DNA of 64,000 bases from positions 10,594,741 to 10,658,740 of the forward strand of contig NC_133224.1 in NCBI RefSeq assembly GCF_040436345.1, in the 5' to 3' direction. This document shows positions 12,901-27,900 of this stretch, piece by piece. Every line of letters starts with the position of its first letter. Within the stretch, counting starts at the first letter, position 1. Below the pieces are notes generated by a model. The model saw only the letters and a program-made list of their open reading frames with translations, was not told the origin of the DNA and made no database searches. The stretch is from Pagrus major (Eukaryota > Chordata > Actinopteri > Spariformes > Sparidae). The position numbers and the translations under genes were made by a program.

Positions 12901-15900
12901 CCTCTTTCCCTACCTTTGTCAGACTTCTGTGCTATCTCTTCTCAGTACGTATATACAGGCAAAGAAATAACTACATTGTCAGTCCGAGCTCTCTTGCCAC
13001 GACACATCCAGATTCCCCTCAGACAATTCAATTTTATACATTGTTAAGCACTTTATCTCCAACATGGAGAGTCAGTCAATAAATTGATCGACTGACCTGC
13101 TGTGTCAACATATCTAGAACTAAAGGAGCTGTTATGGACGTCTCCCAACTTAAACTATAAAAGGCCTGAAATAACCTAAAGTGGAACTCAAACCAAGTGC
13201 CATGCAAAATGTGTTACTTTCCAAACAGGGCGACTTCTCAGATTGTTCGTTGCGCAGAACCATCTGAGAAATTGTTCTTGGCAGGTGATTGGACGGACCA
13301 TCTGTCTATGTATTTCTATAGCAGGCTGACTTTAACCAATAAAATTGATAAACCATATGCCGTAGGAGAGCACACACTGATTTACTTAGTAAATCAAACT
13401 CTTGCCGATGCCAGTCGAGACAAGCTTGAAAACCTCTTTTCCATCGAGAAAAGTCTTCGTGTTGTTCTTTGCTCTACTTTCAATGACATCACCTGACTAT
13501 CCTGACCTCTTGAGGTTACTGTTGTTTTCAAACAACACTCTCTCACGCTGAAACCACGCCTGTAGCTGTCAGGAGTTCCTAATAGGCCGCTGTATGGTCC
13601 AAACCAGTGTGTTTAAGCTTTTAAGTCTTGCAAGATGAATTCTCAAGATTAGTTAATCAAGTGAATCCAGTTGCCACAAAAGGTAACCAAGCACCCATTG
13701 TACCTTTTAAAGCCTTTAAAATGTACGTACATTAGCCTGATTTCAATAGAAGCCCGCTGCTTGGGGAGTTTTATTAGCACTGAGGGAAATACTGTAATCT
13801 CCCCGTGTATTCATACTCATCAGGTTGATTGTACTCGATACAATACCAACATTGATCCTTATCTCACCTGTTGCCTTTTATAAACTCTGCTGAACAAAGA
13901 ACAGCAATTACTCGCTATCGTGAGGGTGCTGTGATTTATTAGGAATTAAACTTCATGTTCCAGCGAGGGGAAATCATTTCAGTTTACAGGAATAAGGCAG
14001 GTAAATAACAGCTGAAACACTCCTCTGACTTTAAAAGGAAACGTGGCCGACCGTGTTTAAACTGCACTCATCACTAATCTTCCTTTAAAATTCCTGGTAG
14101 CCATTTCGTCCTGCTGCTGAACTTCCTCGAACATCCTCATTCCTGAGTCCCACATTAACAAACGCATTGCTACTACTACACAGACACTGACAAACACTTC
14201 CTTCCCGTATAGTGTGTCACAATGTGCCTGCTGGAACAAATGATGGAGTGCCAGCTGTAATCGTTTCATGGACGCAGGGCGAAAAAGGTTCCTAAATGTG
14301 TGTAATGTGTAATCGAAAGTTAAGTTTATAACAGTGGAAAAAAGACCTTAATTAAGTCTGTGCATTGGACACATACCTTCATTCTTCATGATGTAATGGA
14401 CAATCTGCCCCACGGTGTCATTGTTTTCACTGAAGGTGTCGTTCATGTCTGGAAGATAAGAAGACAAACAGAAGTACTTGCATTACTAAGTGAGTAGTAA
14501 GTATGAAAATGATAATCTCCTCAAGTAGCAACAGGAGTATAACAGCTACAGGAAATTATCTAGCTCAAAGGCTTGTTTTTCTTCAACAGCCAGGACCCTT
14601 TATGTTGTAAATGCCAAACATGACACCAATAAATCATCATTTCAGAGCACTTGTTATTATTACAACCTGGTGACATTGCACCCTGGGGACTTGACTGCTT
14701 GGCTGGAGCAGGAATGATAACAATGAGTTAAAAGGAATGATAAATTAAAACCTGCACAACGACTCACAGAGCCTTTTGTTCACCTGTTACCTCCGATTCA
14801 AGCTTGGTTTCATATTGATGTACTATTAATATTGTGAAATGAGAGATTATATTGTCTAGGATATTGGCTGTCGAAACATGTGTTAAAATATAGTATGATA
14901 GTGTTTTTGTGGTTTGTTTGAGTCTTAAACTTGGATTCACTCCAAATTTCAGCCACTTGGTGGCAGCACAACAAACTATAAACACAACACTAACTGATTA
15001 TCACTTTATACAGGAGCATGCTCAGACTTGCAAACATTATCTCCTCTGACCCCTGACACGTTCCAGACAGAGAATAACAACTTCTGCCCTCCAATAGGAT
15101 ATTTAGAGTCCCTCCACTTAAACATAACAAGCTGAGGAATTCTTTACTATATCAGTTTATCCTCTTACTGAACCAAAATCAGTCTGCTCATCTCAGATCT
15201 GAGCTTTAAACCAACCAGAGGCCGTTAAACCAAAACAATGAGCTGAAAGGTGCTAAAACTCTGCGTAGAGCTGTGGAAAACTGGAGAGTTGGGTGATACT
15301 TTTCTGTGGGTTTGTCAATAGGAGCAACCACTTTGACATTACACGTCGCCATTTGGTCCATTCTTGAAATAAAATTACTGATTATAGCAGCTTTGAAAGG
15401 TCCAGTCCAGTCCAGTGTGCAGGATTAATGGGGCTCTTTTGGCAGAAATGGAGTATGATATTCATACTGATGTTTTTTTATTAAGATTTGGTCTTTTTTA
15501 TTATATACATTTCAGAGTAAGATCACCTTAAAATAAGAACATTGTCATTTCGTTTCCTCAGAATGTGCCTTTTATATCTACAGAGGTAGGTGCTCTTCCA
15601 CAGTCTGTCATGTTGCATCGCCATGTTTCCACAGTAGCTCAGAAGGACAAACCAAACACTGGCTCTACAGAGGTTCTTTCGCGTTTCAGCGGCCACCATA
15701 GGTGCTGGTACCACCAAATCCTCCTCCTAATTACAGCTACCAATGTTAGACATGAGGCTTTTCTGGCGGAGTACAATGAACAACAAATGCCTCTACCTGA
15801 TTGATTGTCATACACACATTGCTAATCATTAATTGTGTTTAACTGTCTTCTGAAAAATCATTTTTCATATAGCAAAATTGTGATATCTTATGTATTTGTG

Positions 15901-18900
15901 TACTGTATCAATGGGAGGCATGTGATCAGTATGAGCATGTACAGCATGTGTCCATATAGATTTGCTCCAAGATTGGACTCAATAGAAAGCGAACCCACCC
16001 CTTTGAGGCACTTCCTAGAGCTTCCTGTAGATTGACTTCCTCAGATTTTCTTCCTAATCTCTTTAAGCAAGTCATTGGAATCCTCTGCATGTCATGACTG
16101 ATTCGAAAGTCACCGACTCAATGTAAAAGTCAGCTGTTCACAACTTACAACAAGTCAGTGAAAAAGAGAAAAAAGCAGACGGAGGGAGAGATAAAAGAGG
16201 AAACCTGATCATTGTGAAACAAGAGAGCTCGATCAACTGAATGTGTTAGGCCAGAGCACACAAGCAATGTTTTCTCTCCTATTCTTTTGTTGTCGACGTA
16301 TGAGAGAGAAAGGGTTGGGCACAGTGAGGAGAGACGCACAGAGCAAGACAGAGACAGCAGGGGAAAAACCCTAATGCACTTATGACTATTGTGCTGCTGG
16401 CTGGGAGCTCACATTTACTCGACAAGAGAAACCAGCTTTAGGCCCATCCTCTTCCAATACAGACTCCACTTAAAGGAAAGGTTCAACTGAAGTAGATGGA
16501 GAATTTTCTTAAATGTAAAAAAAAAAAAAAAAACACACAAATATAAAATGGCTCCCTTCAGCTTCTCCAGCATAATCCAAGTCTCAAGAAGCCCAGAGAT
16601 CCCACATTGATTTTAAAAAGACTTTAGCAGTTAGCAGTATGGGGAGGGAGTTCAGGGGTTTTTTTTGGAAAACATGGGATATAGTGGAGATGTGCTTTGC
16701 CAGGAATGAAACTGTCCAGAAGTATGTGAGGAAAAGATAAGTAAGAAAGGCAGACAAGCCTTGACAGCATGGCCTAAACAGTTCATCGTTCTGCAACATT
16801 TCTCATGCCCGTGAGATACTCCAGGGCAATCCAGTGACACCGGAAGTTTCACATCTGCACACGAGAATTACTAGAAGGAGAGGAGAGAGCAAAGCACTAA
16901 CCTCACTGCTTTACTGTGCAGTCATGGCACGTAACACACAAGCAAAAAGTGACACAACGCATGCAGAAAGTGAAACACTAAGTGAGTAAACCGGAAAACT
17001 CATCATCACTCAGTGCTCATAGTAATCAAGCATTATCTGTGGTTTATCCACGGGAATTTAAACTGGCCGTGTGCCGGGATTTTTTTGTTTCACCTGATTT
17101 AACACACCCCTAGTTGAGTCAGAACATGAGCGACATGAATGCCAAATGTCTTCCTGGTTTCTATAGGCCTCCACTCCTTTAAAAGACAGACACAATAGAG
17201 GAGTTTGGCTGATATGAGGCTGAGATTTAACAAGACGATGGTAAGAGCACGTCATGATGACTTTAAATACACTGTTAATAGGTTTGTGATCTTACAGATA
17301 CTTTCTGAGGATTCATTCATCAGCACAAACCACTTCTTTAAGGGTAAAAAGCAGTTTCACCTTAAAGTGTGTTTAGCGGTCTTGGAGAGTAGTACAGCAT
17401 GTGTGAAAAAGTAGTATAAAGCCATTTGTGGCTCAAGGGGAAGCTGTATGTAATCTCATGAATTGCCTCCAAGTTGCATTGTGGGTAAAGTAGGCACCAG
17501 GTTTTGAAAAGCAGTCCACTGGTCTAGCATTACACTCCTATAACACTGTTGGACTTGTTATAAAAAAAAGATCAAAATCAATACAGTACTTTTTTTTATT
17601 CCAGTCTTCGTCCTTTTCACAGCCTGGCGCCTACATTACCCACAATTCAATTTAGCCACTGAGTGACATCACTGGAGGAAATTTATCAGATTACATGCAG
17701 CTTCCTCTGGAGCCACAAAAGGCTTTAAACTATTCATTTCACATAAACTGGTAGAGTTACCCTGTAAATGATGGTGCCTAAAATAAATAAGCTCTGACAG
17801 GTTTTTAGTTTTAATCGTGTTTAAGGCATACAGATTAAGTGAAAAACATTTGCTAAAGAAAGGAACCATTCAGTCTTATCATCTTTCAGCACCTACACCT
17901 ACAAACTCATTAGATTCAGGAATGTACGACCAGCCTGTAAGTACCTGAGGGTAGGTAGGTGCATCTGGTGATTTTCCTGCACAATGGCTGACCTTGTATC
18001 TCATCAACCCATGACAGGAAAGTGGTAAACCTCAAGCAGACCAGTGACTAATTTGGAAATCACTTCCTCTGTATTTACTTTTCAGTAGACAGCTTCACAG
18101 TCTGACTGATTGCAGAGAAAACTTGGCCTGATACTGGACATCAGTTAATGTTTAACCTGATAGGAATATTTCAATTCATGAGCTGCTGTGGTGAAGCAGG
18201 GAGGGAAACAAGGTGAGAAAGTTAGAATTTTAAGACTTTCATTAAAAAATTAATCAAATTTTTGATTTTTTTCAGCAATAGCTTTCCAGTGTTTCAACAT
18301 TCTGTAAAATACCTCCCGATAGAGTGATCTACTGATCCCCTGAGAGGCGAGTGAGAACAAAAAGTTCTGGTGATTCATTTAAATCTTTCAACTTTTTTTA
18401 ATCTGTGAAAGTTTTGGCAGTTTTTTTTAAATACTCATTTCTGCCACATGAGGAGGAAGTGCGCCGCTTCCCCATGTTCTTAATGGGACTAAAAGCATTC
18501 ATGTCGTCTTTTCTGGTGAGTTTTGAGATTTTCCATTTGGTGAGATTTTCCATCAATTTCTTAAAGTGCCTTAATAAGCATGAGCTTAGTCACAGCATGA
18601 AATCTTTCTGTTTATAATTTTATCAGAAGGTTATCAGCCTTGCAGTATCACCATATCAGAGATGCATTAGGTTAGTAGTTATGCAAATTGCAAACTGAAC
18701 ATGCTGCTGCTGCTTCACATTAGAGGCTTATATTGTGAGGAAGCCACAGGAAACAATTTACGTATTCATCACCCTTGTTAGAGTTGACCGCAATTAATCA
18801 TCACCAAAGGATAAGATCATTTTCTGCATTTTTTTGCCAGCTGATCAATTTTAAATGTTGCCGCAAGTTAACTTGCTTTACAGCGTGCGGCTGTTTTGTG

Positions 18901-21900
18901 GAAAGCTACACATGCCGTGCTCAGCCTGAAACCAGATTGTATCTGTGGATATTATTCACTGATTTCTTCTTCAAAACGATGCAAGTTTGTTTAGCTGCAC
19001 TGTAAACACGTACACCAGTTGTTCTTCTGTTATTCTTCTGATGTTGTGACAAAGCAGCAGCCCTAAGATTTCTGGGATCTGTTGTATTAAAACTAAGCTT
19101 ACAGCAAAGTGAGATTTTGCACAAGCAATTTCTTTAAAAAAGCAAAAAGACATGTTAAGTTAAAATGCTTCAATGTGACAGTGGCCATTCATTCATTTTT
19201 GCAAAAGAGAAATCATAAATACACATCAATACATTGACATCTGACCTGATGCTGTATCTTCTGCATATTAGCAATTCTCTTCTGTCAAACAATTTCTACT
19301 TCCCTCCCTTATCTTATATAACCACTTCTCCAGTTGAGATGAATATAAGTCTGGCTGGGCATTAATCTTGGGTGTGTGCTATATAAAGATGGTCGATGCC
19401 TTGAAACAATGAGTACATAGATGCAATAAAAACATAAAGTACTCTCCAGAAGTCGGCAGTGTCACATTTTTCAACTACTAAGAGTGTTTAAGTTGCTTTA
19501 AATCCCTCCCTCTTAATCAGATTTCCTTACCTGCACCCAGCTCAAGGTCCTTCTCTTCTTCCTCACACTCCTCCTCATCATCCTGGGCCTCTGTGGTGCA
19601 CCGGTAGCCCTTCCTCTTCAACACGTGGCAGATCACCACCCCCAACAGGCCCAGAAGGAAGAAAGTAGGGACCAGGGCGAAAGCAATGTAGTCTGGTTCG
19701 ATCCTGGTTGGTGCTTCGTTACCTTTTCCATTATCAGTGGTGTGGCCCGCTGGAGGATGGAGAGTGATCATACAGTAATTATTTCAAGTATTGTCACAAC
19801 AGGAGACAAAAAATACTCCCAAAAAAACAGTGGATTATCATTACAATGCCCTTGATGGCAACCTGATATCCACGGTGAGTCGGAGGGCACACTCGAGGCC
19901 CACGCCGAGCAGCTGAAGGGATTTAAATGCTATGAGCTGCAAAATGACAGAGCTTTTATGCTCCCTTCCTGGCTCAAGCCAGTCTCTGCTCTCTTACTGC
20001 TGATCTGTCGCAAGCTGTCCCCCCTTTCATAGTTTTGAGGACTCATTTGGTGTCAGAGGCAGAAAGAGTGAAAAGGGAACGAAATGTTGAAGTCACAACT
20101 TTATTTAAAGTAAAGAGGCACTGCGTTAAAGTCTGCCCCAACACCCTGACACAAGGCCTGTTGGGTATATCTCCTTTTTTATTGTAAGTGATCGCAGCAA
20201 GATGAGCAGAGACCATAAACTTTACCACTCTAGTTCGAGCTTCCCTCGCCCACCTGCCCACCAGACTTTAGACCCATTAGGGTGCTAAAAGACTCTTGTG
20301 AAGGGTGCAGCAGCAACTGAGCTCAGCATACTGGACTTTACATTCAAACAACTGAAGACACACCCTTTGGGCTGAAAGTAGTGTTTTTTTCCACACTGAA
20401 TCATTGTTTAGTCTATGATATGTAAAGAGGCAGTTAAAATGCCAATCACACCTTCCCATAGACAACAGTCTTGTCTTTATTTTGCTTGTTTTGTCTGACC
20501 AAACGCCAAAGATATACTGAATTTTAATTAGGTGGTTTCAAAGTTGTAGACTTAACTGCTCCAGACTAACCTTTTTCCACCATCATCCCAAAACTGTCCT
20601 GAAAAACTATTTTAACCACCCACCAGTGAAAGCAATCCATCGAAAAATCAAAATGTAGTTATTTTACTGTGTTAATGTCATCTATAGTTGTCAGTTGAAC
20701 TTGTTTTGTTGTCCCATTAAACTGTCGTTCACTGTTCACAGGCTTCATGTTTCTTCTGAACAGAAACTCTCAGTACTGCTGTGTGTTTAGCTCCGTTAGC
20801 CAAACGCACAGCATGACGCACACCGTCTCATGCCGATTTCAACAGATTTGTTGTTCAAAATGTGGCATTATCAGGGGGAAAAAATAGGATGCGCCCCCAG
20901 TCGATAGTGAGTTTACTGTGTCCTTTCAGATTTTAACACATCATGTTTTTCCATCGGTCTCACGCCAACACCCAGCCAGTGTGAAATGTTATACAATTCA
21001 ACTCAAACACATTTTCTTTTGTCCACAGGATGACAGGACGCCAATAAGCCTAATGTCCCAAAGGAAACAAAGAAAACCTTCACTGTTGAGAAGCTTTAAC
21101 TAGCAAATGTTTGGCCTTTTTGCTTACAAAATAAATGATCTACATACTTGCAGGACATAGCCAGTCTGTTAAAAAAATAAACAAGTAATTCTTTCACATG
21201 ACTGAATGTTCTTATGTTATATTTTACCCTCATTTTGGCCCTGATGTCTTCAGAGTGATCAGGTCAGAAGGTCAGAGAGTCGACCGTGACCTGTGGTCAG
21301 CTACAGGGGGAAAGCTCCCCTTGCTCCTGCTGCTGGCCCACCACGTGAGGCATTCCAACACAACACACAAGAGTGCTTTTGTCTGGTTTCCTGTTCGCAT
21401 CAGTGTGTCTGTGTGTGTGTCTGTGAGTGTGAGACACACACACACAGAGAGACAGAAATGTAGATCACAGTTTCAATTGAATCTCAATCATATGTCACAA
21501 TCAAATCCTGTGTTTCACACCATTTTGAAACATACCACAGCACTGTGTGTGTATAGGCATGTATCTGCTTACCTAACCATTTGCGTCCTGATGCATGCAG
21601 GGATTTGTGCCCTCCCATTGTGCAAGTTCCCTGATGCATCAGACTGAACACACTGATAAAGACCATTGTGTGCTGACTGACCATCCTGTGACCGACTGTT
21701 GTGTGTCTGTGTGCTTATATATCTTCACACTAGCCGGCTGCCCTGGCACGGTCTCACGTCTCCACGAAAGACTCGCAAGTAATCACAGGCCAATTGTGTT
21801 GAAAGCATTGAAAAAAAAGACTAGAGGCTGACAAATGGGTTGAGTCCTTGAAGGAGGATTTGGAGTTGAGTCATGAGTCTCTTAGCAACCACAGATGGTA

Positions 21901-24900
21901 CCGTGATGAACATCCTCAGAGGGAATGCCAAAAAATATAGAAAAGTGTGAAACAAACACATCACAGCTGCAGATTCATACAGTAGTTCTGTGGATTCACA
22001 CAGATTAATGCCGTATAATTGGGGTATTCTTTTCCCCAGCTTGTTTACAAATTCAAAACAACTTTGATTCGTGCCGCAGTTTTGAAAGGGTATAAATAGA
22101 GCTGCTAACTCAACCTAAATACTTTGAGCGGAGTAAAAGGAGAACGGAAAGTTAAGGACGAATGAACTAGAACTTTATTTATCCCGAGAGAAAGTGCACT
22201 AACACTAAAAGTGCTAAAATAAAAATTTCACAAAATCACATTTGGCAATCGACTTACAAGGCTGGAACTAACCATTATTTTCATTATCATTTAATCTGCC
22301 CAATAAAAAGTCTATAAAAATGTCAATAACATTATGAAAAATGCTCATCACAGTGTCCCAGAGTGCATCTTCAATTCTCTTCTTTCGTCCCACTGACAAC
22401 CAAAGTCCAAAGACCCTTCCTTTATTATCATAAATGACAAAGAAAAGCAACAAATTCTCACATTTAAGAAGCTGGAACCAGCAATGTTTGACATTTTTTC
22501 TTGAAAAGTGACTGAAATGTTTAAGTGATTATCAAAATACTAACCGATTAATCGACTAATCGTTGTAGCTCTGAAACTTAAAATCTTGGACCTATATTCT
22601 TCGATCAGTAATACCTGGATTAAGTCATAACTTTCTGTTTAATGTGTTAGTGTTTAATTTGAGCAAAACTGTCGTTATCTTGCTCACAATAAGACAAAGC
22701 AACATTCTGCTTTGAACTATGTTTATTCTGACTTTGAGAAAACAATACGTCTTCTGTGGATTTTGAGATTTGAGGGTCAAACTGCACCTGGCTACAAGAA
22801 ACGCATATCTTACAGTGAGCAGCAGCTGTACTGAGCGCTGTAGCAAGTAAACACAAAATTCAATTTGACGCTTAAACTATTTCAAAACAGAAGAGGAGTG
22901 TTTCCCTGCCACCGTCACTGATAAGAGGCATTCCCGAAGGTATCAGCAAAAGTATTTCTGTCTTCAGTGTTAAATCTTCCCATTGATTCATCCTTTGGAG
23001 CCGAGTGCCGGCTGAATAGGTCAGCATTACTGTTCTGCTAGTTTCATTTCCTGCAGTTTTATGAGGATTTACGCTGTGAGAAGTTCTGTCTGCCTGAAGG
23101 TTATCGACGTCTCCGCTGTAACAGACTCTTTCAAGAAGTGATGTGAAATCAATCCCGGCAAAAAATAAACCGGGGAGAGTGATTTGTGATGGGAAAAATA
23201 CGTAAAAAAAACTGAGCTGTGTGATAGTTTAGCAGTGTGCTCTGCTCGCTCTCTTTGCACTGGTGGATTCAAATCTTCTTTCCTTTGATTTTCCCAGACA
23301 CAGTATGGAATATGGAGAGCAAACATTGTTTATCAGTGGTTAGTGCTGCTGAGTGATGACCACACCACAATGCCAAAGGGCATGTCAGAAAAGAGGATGT
23401 GAATGTTTCTCCATGCTGACATCAGCTGAAAACCTCATGACACCACAAAGCACATTGTGTATTTATTAACCTAAAGAATATATTTTCCATTTCATTTTTG
23501 TTGTCAGATCATTTACAGCTTTGTGAGTCATTTTGTGGAAAATTAGGTTAATCTCTTAAAACAGGAACTCAGGAACGGTTTTTCTTATCCATGAGTTAAC
23601 TCTCAGCTACATTCACTCGGTAATATGATCCTTAACCAGATGTAACTGTATTATTCTCCTCCATTTATTTGTCTAAGGAAGAGGAGAGAAAGGAAATGGG
23701 AGCTGTTTGATGTCTCCTCATTGACCACTGTTGGGCTAGTTAGCCTCTCCTTCCCATTTTACAACAATGTCTATGGCCTTGTTCATACGGCCAGCCTAAA
23801 TCTGTTTTTTTGGTATATCCAGACTGTATCCAGACTGATTTTAGAGCCACATACAGCATAGGGTGAGTCGCAGGCACAACAAGAGCTTTTATTTTTGGGA
23901 TTGCATCTTCAGTTTTTGGACCAGGGGCACTGTAAAACTTCAACTTTTCAACATGTATCTGTAACCTTGGTAAGTCCACAGACTACATTAAGCCAGATAA
24001 AGTTACTACGCAACCACCAGCTGTTAGGTAAATAACAAGAGGATGATCAAGACCCCAGACATTTCCTGTATCCCCGTAGATTCATTTAACAAAATATCAA
24101 CACTGTAAGTAACTCAATGGCTATAAAAATGTTCAACGAAGCTGTCAAACAAGAATGTGTTTCCTAACTGTTGATAAATGGCCAGCATCCTGTAAAAGGC
24201 TTATATTTGACCATAACAACAAATTAGAAAAAGCATTTGTGGTCTTCAGCTGATAATTGAATATGAATGGGTTAAAAGCCAGAGACTGTCTGTGGCCGAG
24301 CCATTTCCTCATATTCAGGAAATCATGCACAGCTAGGAAAGCAAATCTAAGACCCACTGGCTTAAAATCAACCACATCTCACTGCAGATTAGAGATTGGA
24401 GCAAGACATTTCAGCCCTTGGTCCTTTATCCAGCAAGATGACTCACTAATGGAGATTACAGCTCTCAAACTGGAGCACTGACACTTTGAGAAGATGTCAG
24501 TACATCGTGGTAATTATTCCCCAATGTGTCAGTGGTGTGCCTGCATTTGGACAGTTCTGCATATTCGTAAGCATGCACTTGTTGTGCAGAACGTTGCTAA
24601 GCTGCATCATCCCGCTGCATACTGATTAGCGAGCAGAAAAGTCCAATTTCCCCTAGAAGAATGAGACAATTACTGCGTCAGATTGAAACAGTCCAGATAC
24701 AGGGTTGCAGCATCTAAACTGCATGATGGTCACATGTGGAAAAAAAGAGAAGATGACTGCTTGCTTTATTTAACACAATGTAGGCAAAAATTGTGTCGGG
24801 TGCTCTTGGAAAACGGGAGAAAGGGTGATTCCAAAGGCAATCCAAAAAAGGAGAGGAAGTTGAGGTATCCTGGTCTCAATGAGGACACAGATTTAACATT

Positions 24901-27900
24901 TTTCTGTAATACAGCCTTTTGGGGCATCTTATTTTGTATATAGGTGTCTATTTTGTGTGTTGCAAGCATGTACACTTTTTTGCACATTGTAAACTTTGCG
25001 TCATCTCGTCTCTTGTTATTTCATTGCTTCATTGACCTGAATTCACCTACATGTCATCGCCTGGGTCATGCGATTGCCTTATATTAGCTGTGGTCAATAT
25101 ATAGGTGGGTCTACAGGGTGTTGTTTGTTTGGAGCCCTGATGAAGACATAACGGTCGAAACATGTTGGCTTTTTCATGATTGCCCTCTGATTTAGCCATG
25201 ACATTAAAGGCTTAAAAGTTTGGTCTATAAAATGTTGGAAAATAGCGAAAACGCCTCCAAGAAGGTGGCATATTTGAATTGCCTGACAAAGAATCGCAGC
25301 AAATGGAGAAGATGGAAGCAGGGGAGGCCATTGTTTTCTTTGAATTCTGTCAAATGACTAATCATCACACTGTTGCTCAGCTCTTGCCACATGTAAAACA
25401 AGAATAGCGTCCTAATAACTGAGAAGACACCACAGAAGAGGATTTTCTTACTGTAGCATGTTTAAAAATGCAGCTTGATACGAGGAATGGCTCAGCTCCA
25501 GAGCTTTCACCAGCACCATCGATACCTGTGTTGGTTTGGATCAACATCCATTAAGCTCAACTGCAAATATGTTTCTGAAAAACTCCCACACTCCCAGATG
25601 GCACTGAACTATTCATCTTCATTTAAAAGCATCTTAAATGCAATATCAAAAACAAAGCTACCAGCTGGTTCATTTGGAGATATGAAGTAATGTTTGGCAT
25701 TAGTCCTACAGTGAAATAAACACTATACCTGCTTTACTTTCCATATAGAGCAGTGCTTCCCAACCATTTCTGTTCATGCGCTTGTGACCCCTCAGCACAT
25801 GTTGTATTTTTGCGTGTAGATTGAGCATCGAGTTTTACTTCAGACATTGTTTAATTTAAAGGACTGAGGAGGTGAAAGTATCCAGAATTTTGCAAAAGAA
25901 AAACATAGCAGGGCTGAACGATGTGCAAAAATATCCCATATTGTGATTGTTTTGACAATATTACAATTGTAATGAGACACGATTTTAGTGGGAATGGTCA
26001 TTTTTGCACTGAAATGTAAGAAGTGATTTTTCTAAGTCTGTACCAAACAAACATGTTCCTTTATGCATGGAAGATATGATTTGTAGGCCTTGGCATCTCT
26101 GTTGCGCTGCATTGCTTCATTTATAATGGTATGTTTTCACACATTTTATCAATATAATACAAATTGCAGTTCTTGCGATTTGGATATTGCACTTGGCTCA
26201 AACTAGTTAGACAAAAGTCAGGAAAATAAACACCAAAAATATGTTTTTGTTTCCTTTCTCATTATTTTAATCATCTTGTGACCGTTCACATTTGACTTGA
26301 GAAACTCTTGGGGGGGGTCCCGATCCTAGGATGGGAACCACTGACCTAGACCACAACAACTTCCTCGCCTGCAAATGAGTCTCAAGCTCAACTGGAAATG
26401 TTTATACTATGTGTGCTGCAGCACATAGAGTGGTGAAGACAGCTATAACTAACCAAGACACACAGTATGCTTTTACATTACATGCATTCTTGATACCAAA
26501 CCAACTCAGTGCATGACTTGGTCTAATTAAATAAGCATGACAATTCAGCCTTGGCCTTTTGCGTGCCACAGATTTCTGTGGACTCCCCATGGAAAATGGA
26601 AACAGGCCCGACATTTTAAAGGTTATGAAGACAACCGAAGCATCAGCTCAGCCAGAACTAAAAGAAAACGCTGGCTTGAGTATTTCTTAATGCAAAGACA
26701 CATACAGTAATCTTCTGTGACACATAAATGGCTCTGGCAGCGTTTCAAAATATCCCCAGACTCTTACTAAAGGCTTCAACAGACTGTAAAACATTAATCT
26801 TGACCCCGTTTTAATACACACTTCATTCTGAACTGATATGAGGGATCACGTTTGCTGTTCAAATTGTTTGTGCAACTCCAATATTATTACACCAAGTTCC
26901 TGTCATTTATGTACATAAAGGTGCACTATTTAGTTTTGGAAAAGAAGTTCAAACTAAGATTTTTAATATTTACAGTATGAATGAGGTAATAATACAAGCT
27001 CAGAAACATTTACTTTTTCCATAACTGAATAAACAAGCTGTTCTCAGAGGAAAATAAGGTTCCCAGAACACTGTGTGAAGCTAGTGGCAGGGTCCGCCAA
27101 ATATAAACACAGTAAAACAAGTATGACATTGTGTTGTCCTTAAGGTTGGTTTGTTTACAGTTTATTCAGTCATGAAAACAAAGAGTTTGTTTATTTATTT
27201 AGTTTGTTTGTTTAGGCATAAAAGAAAAATCACGTCAATGAAGATCTTTCTCTTCTGATTAAAGTTTCTTCCCCAAAACTAGATAGTACACCTTTAAGAC
27301 AATATACGAGAGATATATTGTTTTAGACAGACATGAAGTTTTTCCATCTCAATAATTACCATAACACCTTAAAGTATACATGTAACTGATTAGGTTTGCT
27401 ATCTGAGTGTCATAACCCAGGTAGGTTTTACATGTTTAACACAGATAAATGGCAGTTTTTAGGAAAGAAAAGCTCTGCTTCCGAGTACAATAAACAGGGT
27501 AAGATCTTGTGAGAAGCATTCCTTTATACTTCTGAGTTTCATAAAACATATTTCAGTCCAAAAAAAACACCCTAAAGTGTTGGTCTGGGTAGTTATATAA
27601 GTTTAATTAGCTATAACTCATTAAACATGTTTATAATGAGGGATTCATGTGCCTGCGGAGTTCATTTTAAGGTAGGTTGTCTGTTTATTTCATTGTGTCA
27701 TATCTTATTAAAAATATTCGATGTCTTTTTGTCCTCTTACCCTTCTCCACATGAGCAGCTGAAGTTGAAGTGTGGCTGTCACACCGTCCTGTCTGTGTGC
27801 AAACTTTGCCATCAGTTACGTCTCAACAAGCTCGCTTAGCTGACGTCAAGACCCTCGGGCCAACATAAATTATAAAACTCTTAAAATGACAGTAAACTTG

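Noticed and set aside
13197..13496. 99-codon plus-strand open frame
   Set aside because: No domain was recognised and it lies antisense in a rell1 intron. A protein search or RNA-seq could rescue it; I cannot support it here.
21198..21647. 149-codon plus-strand open frame
   Set aside because: It runs through a GT/AC microsatellite, giving SVSVCVSVSV and RHTHTE; no domain and no conserved splice structure.
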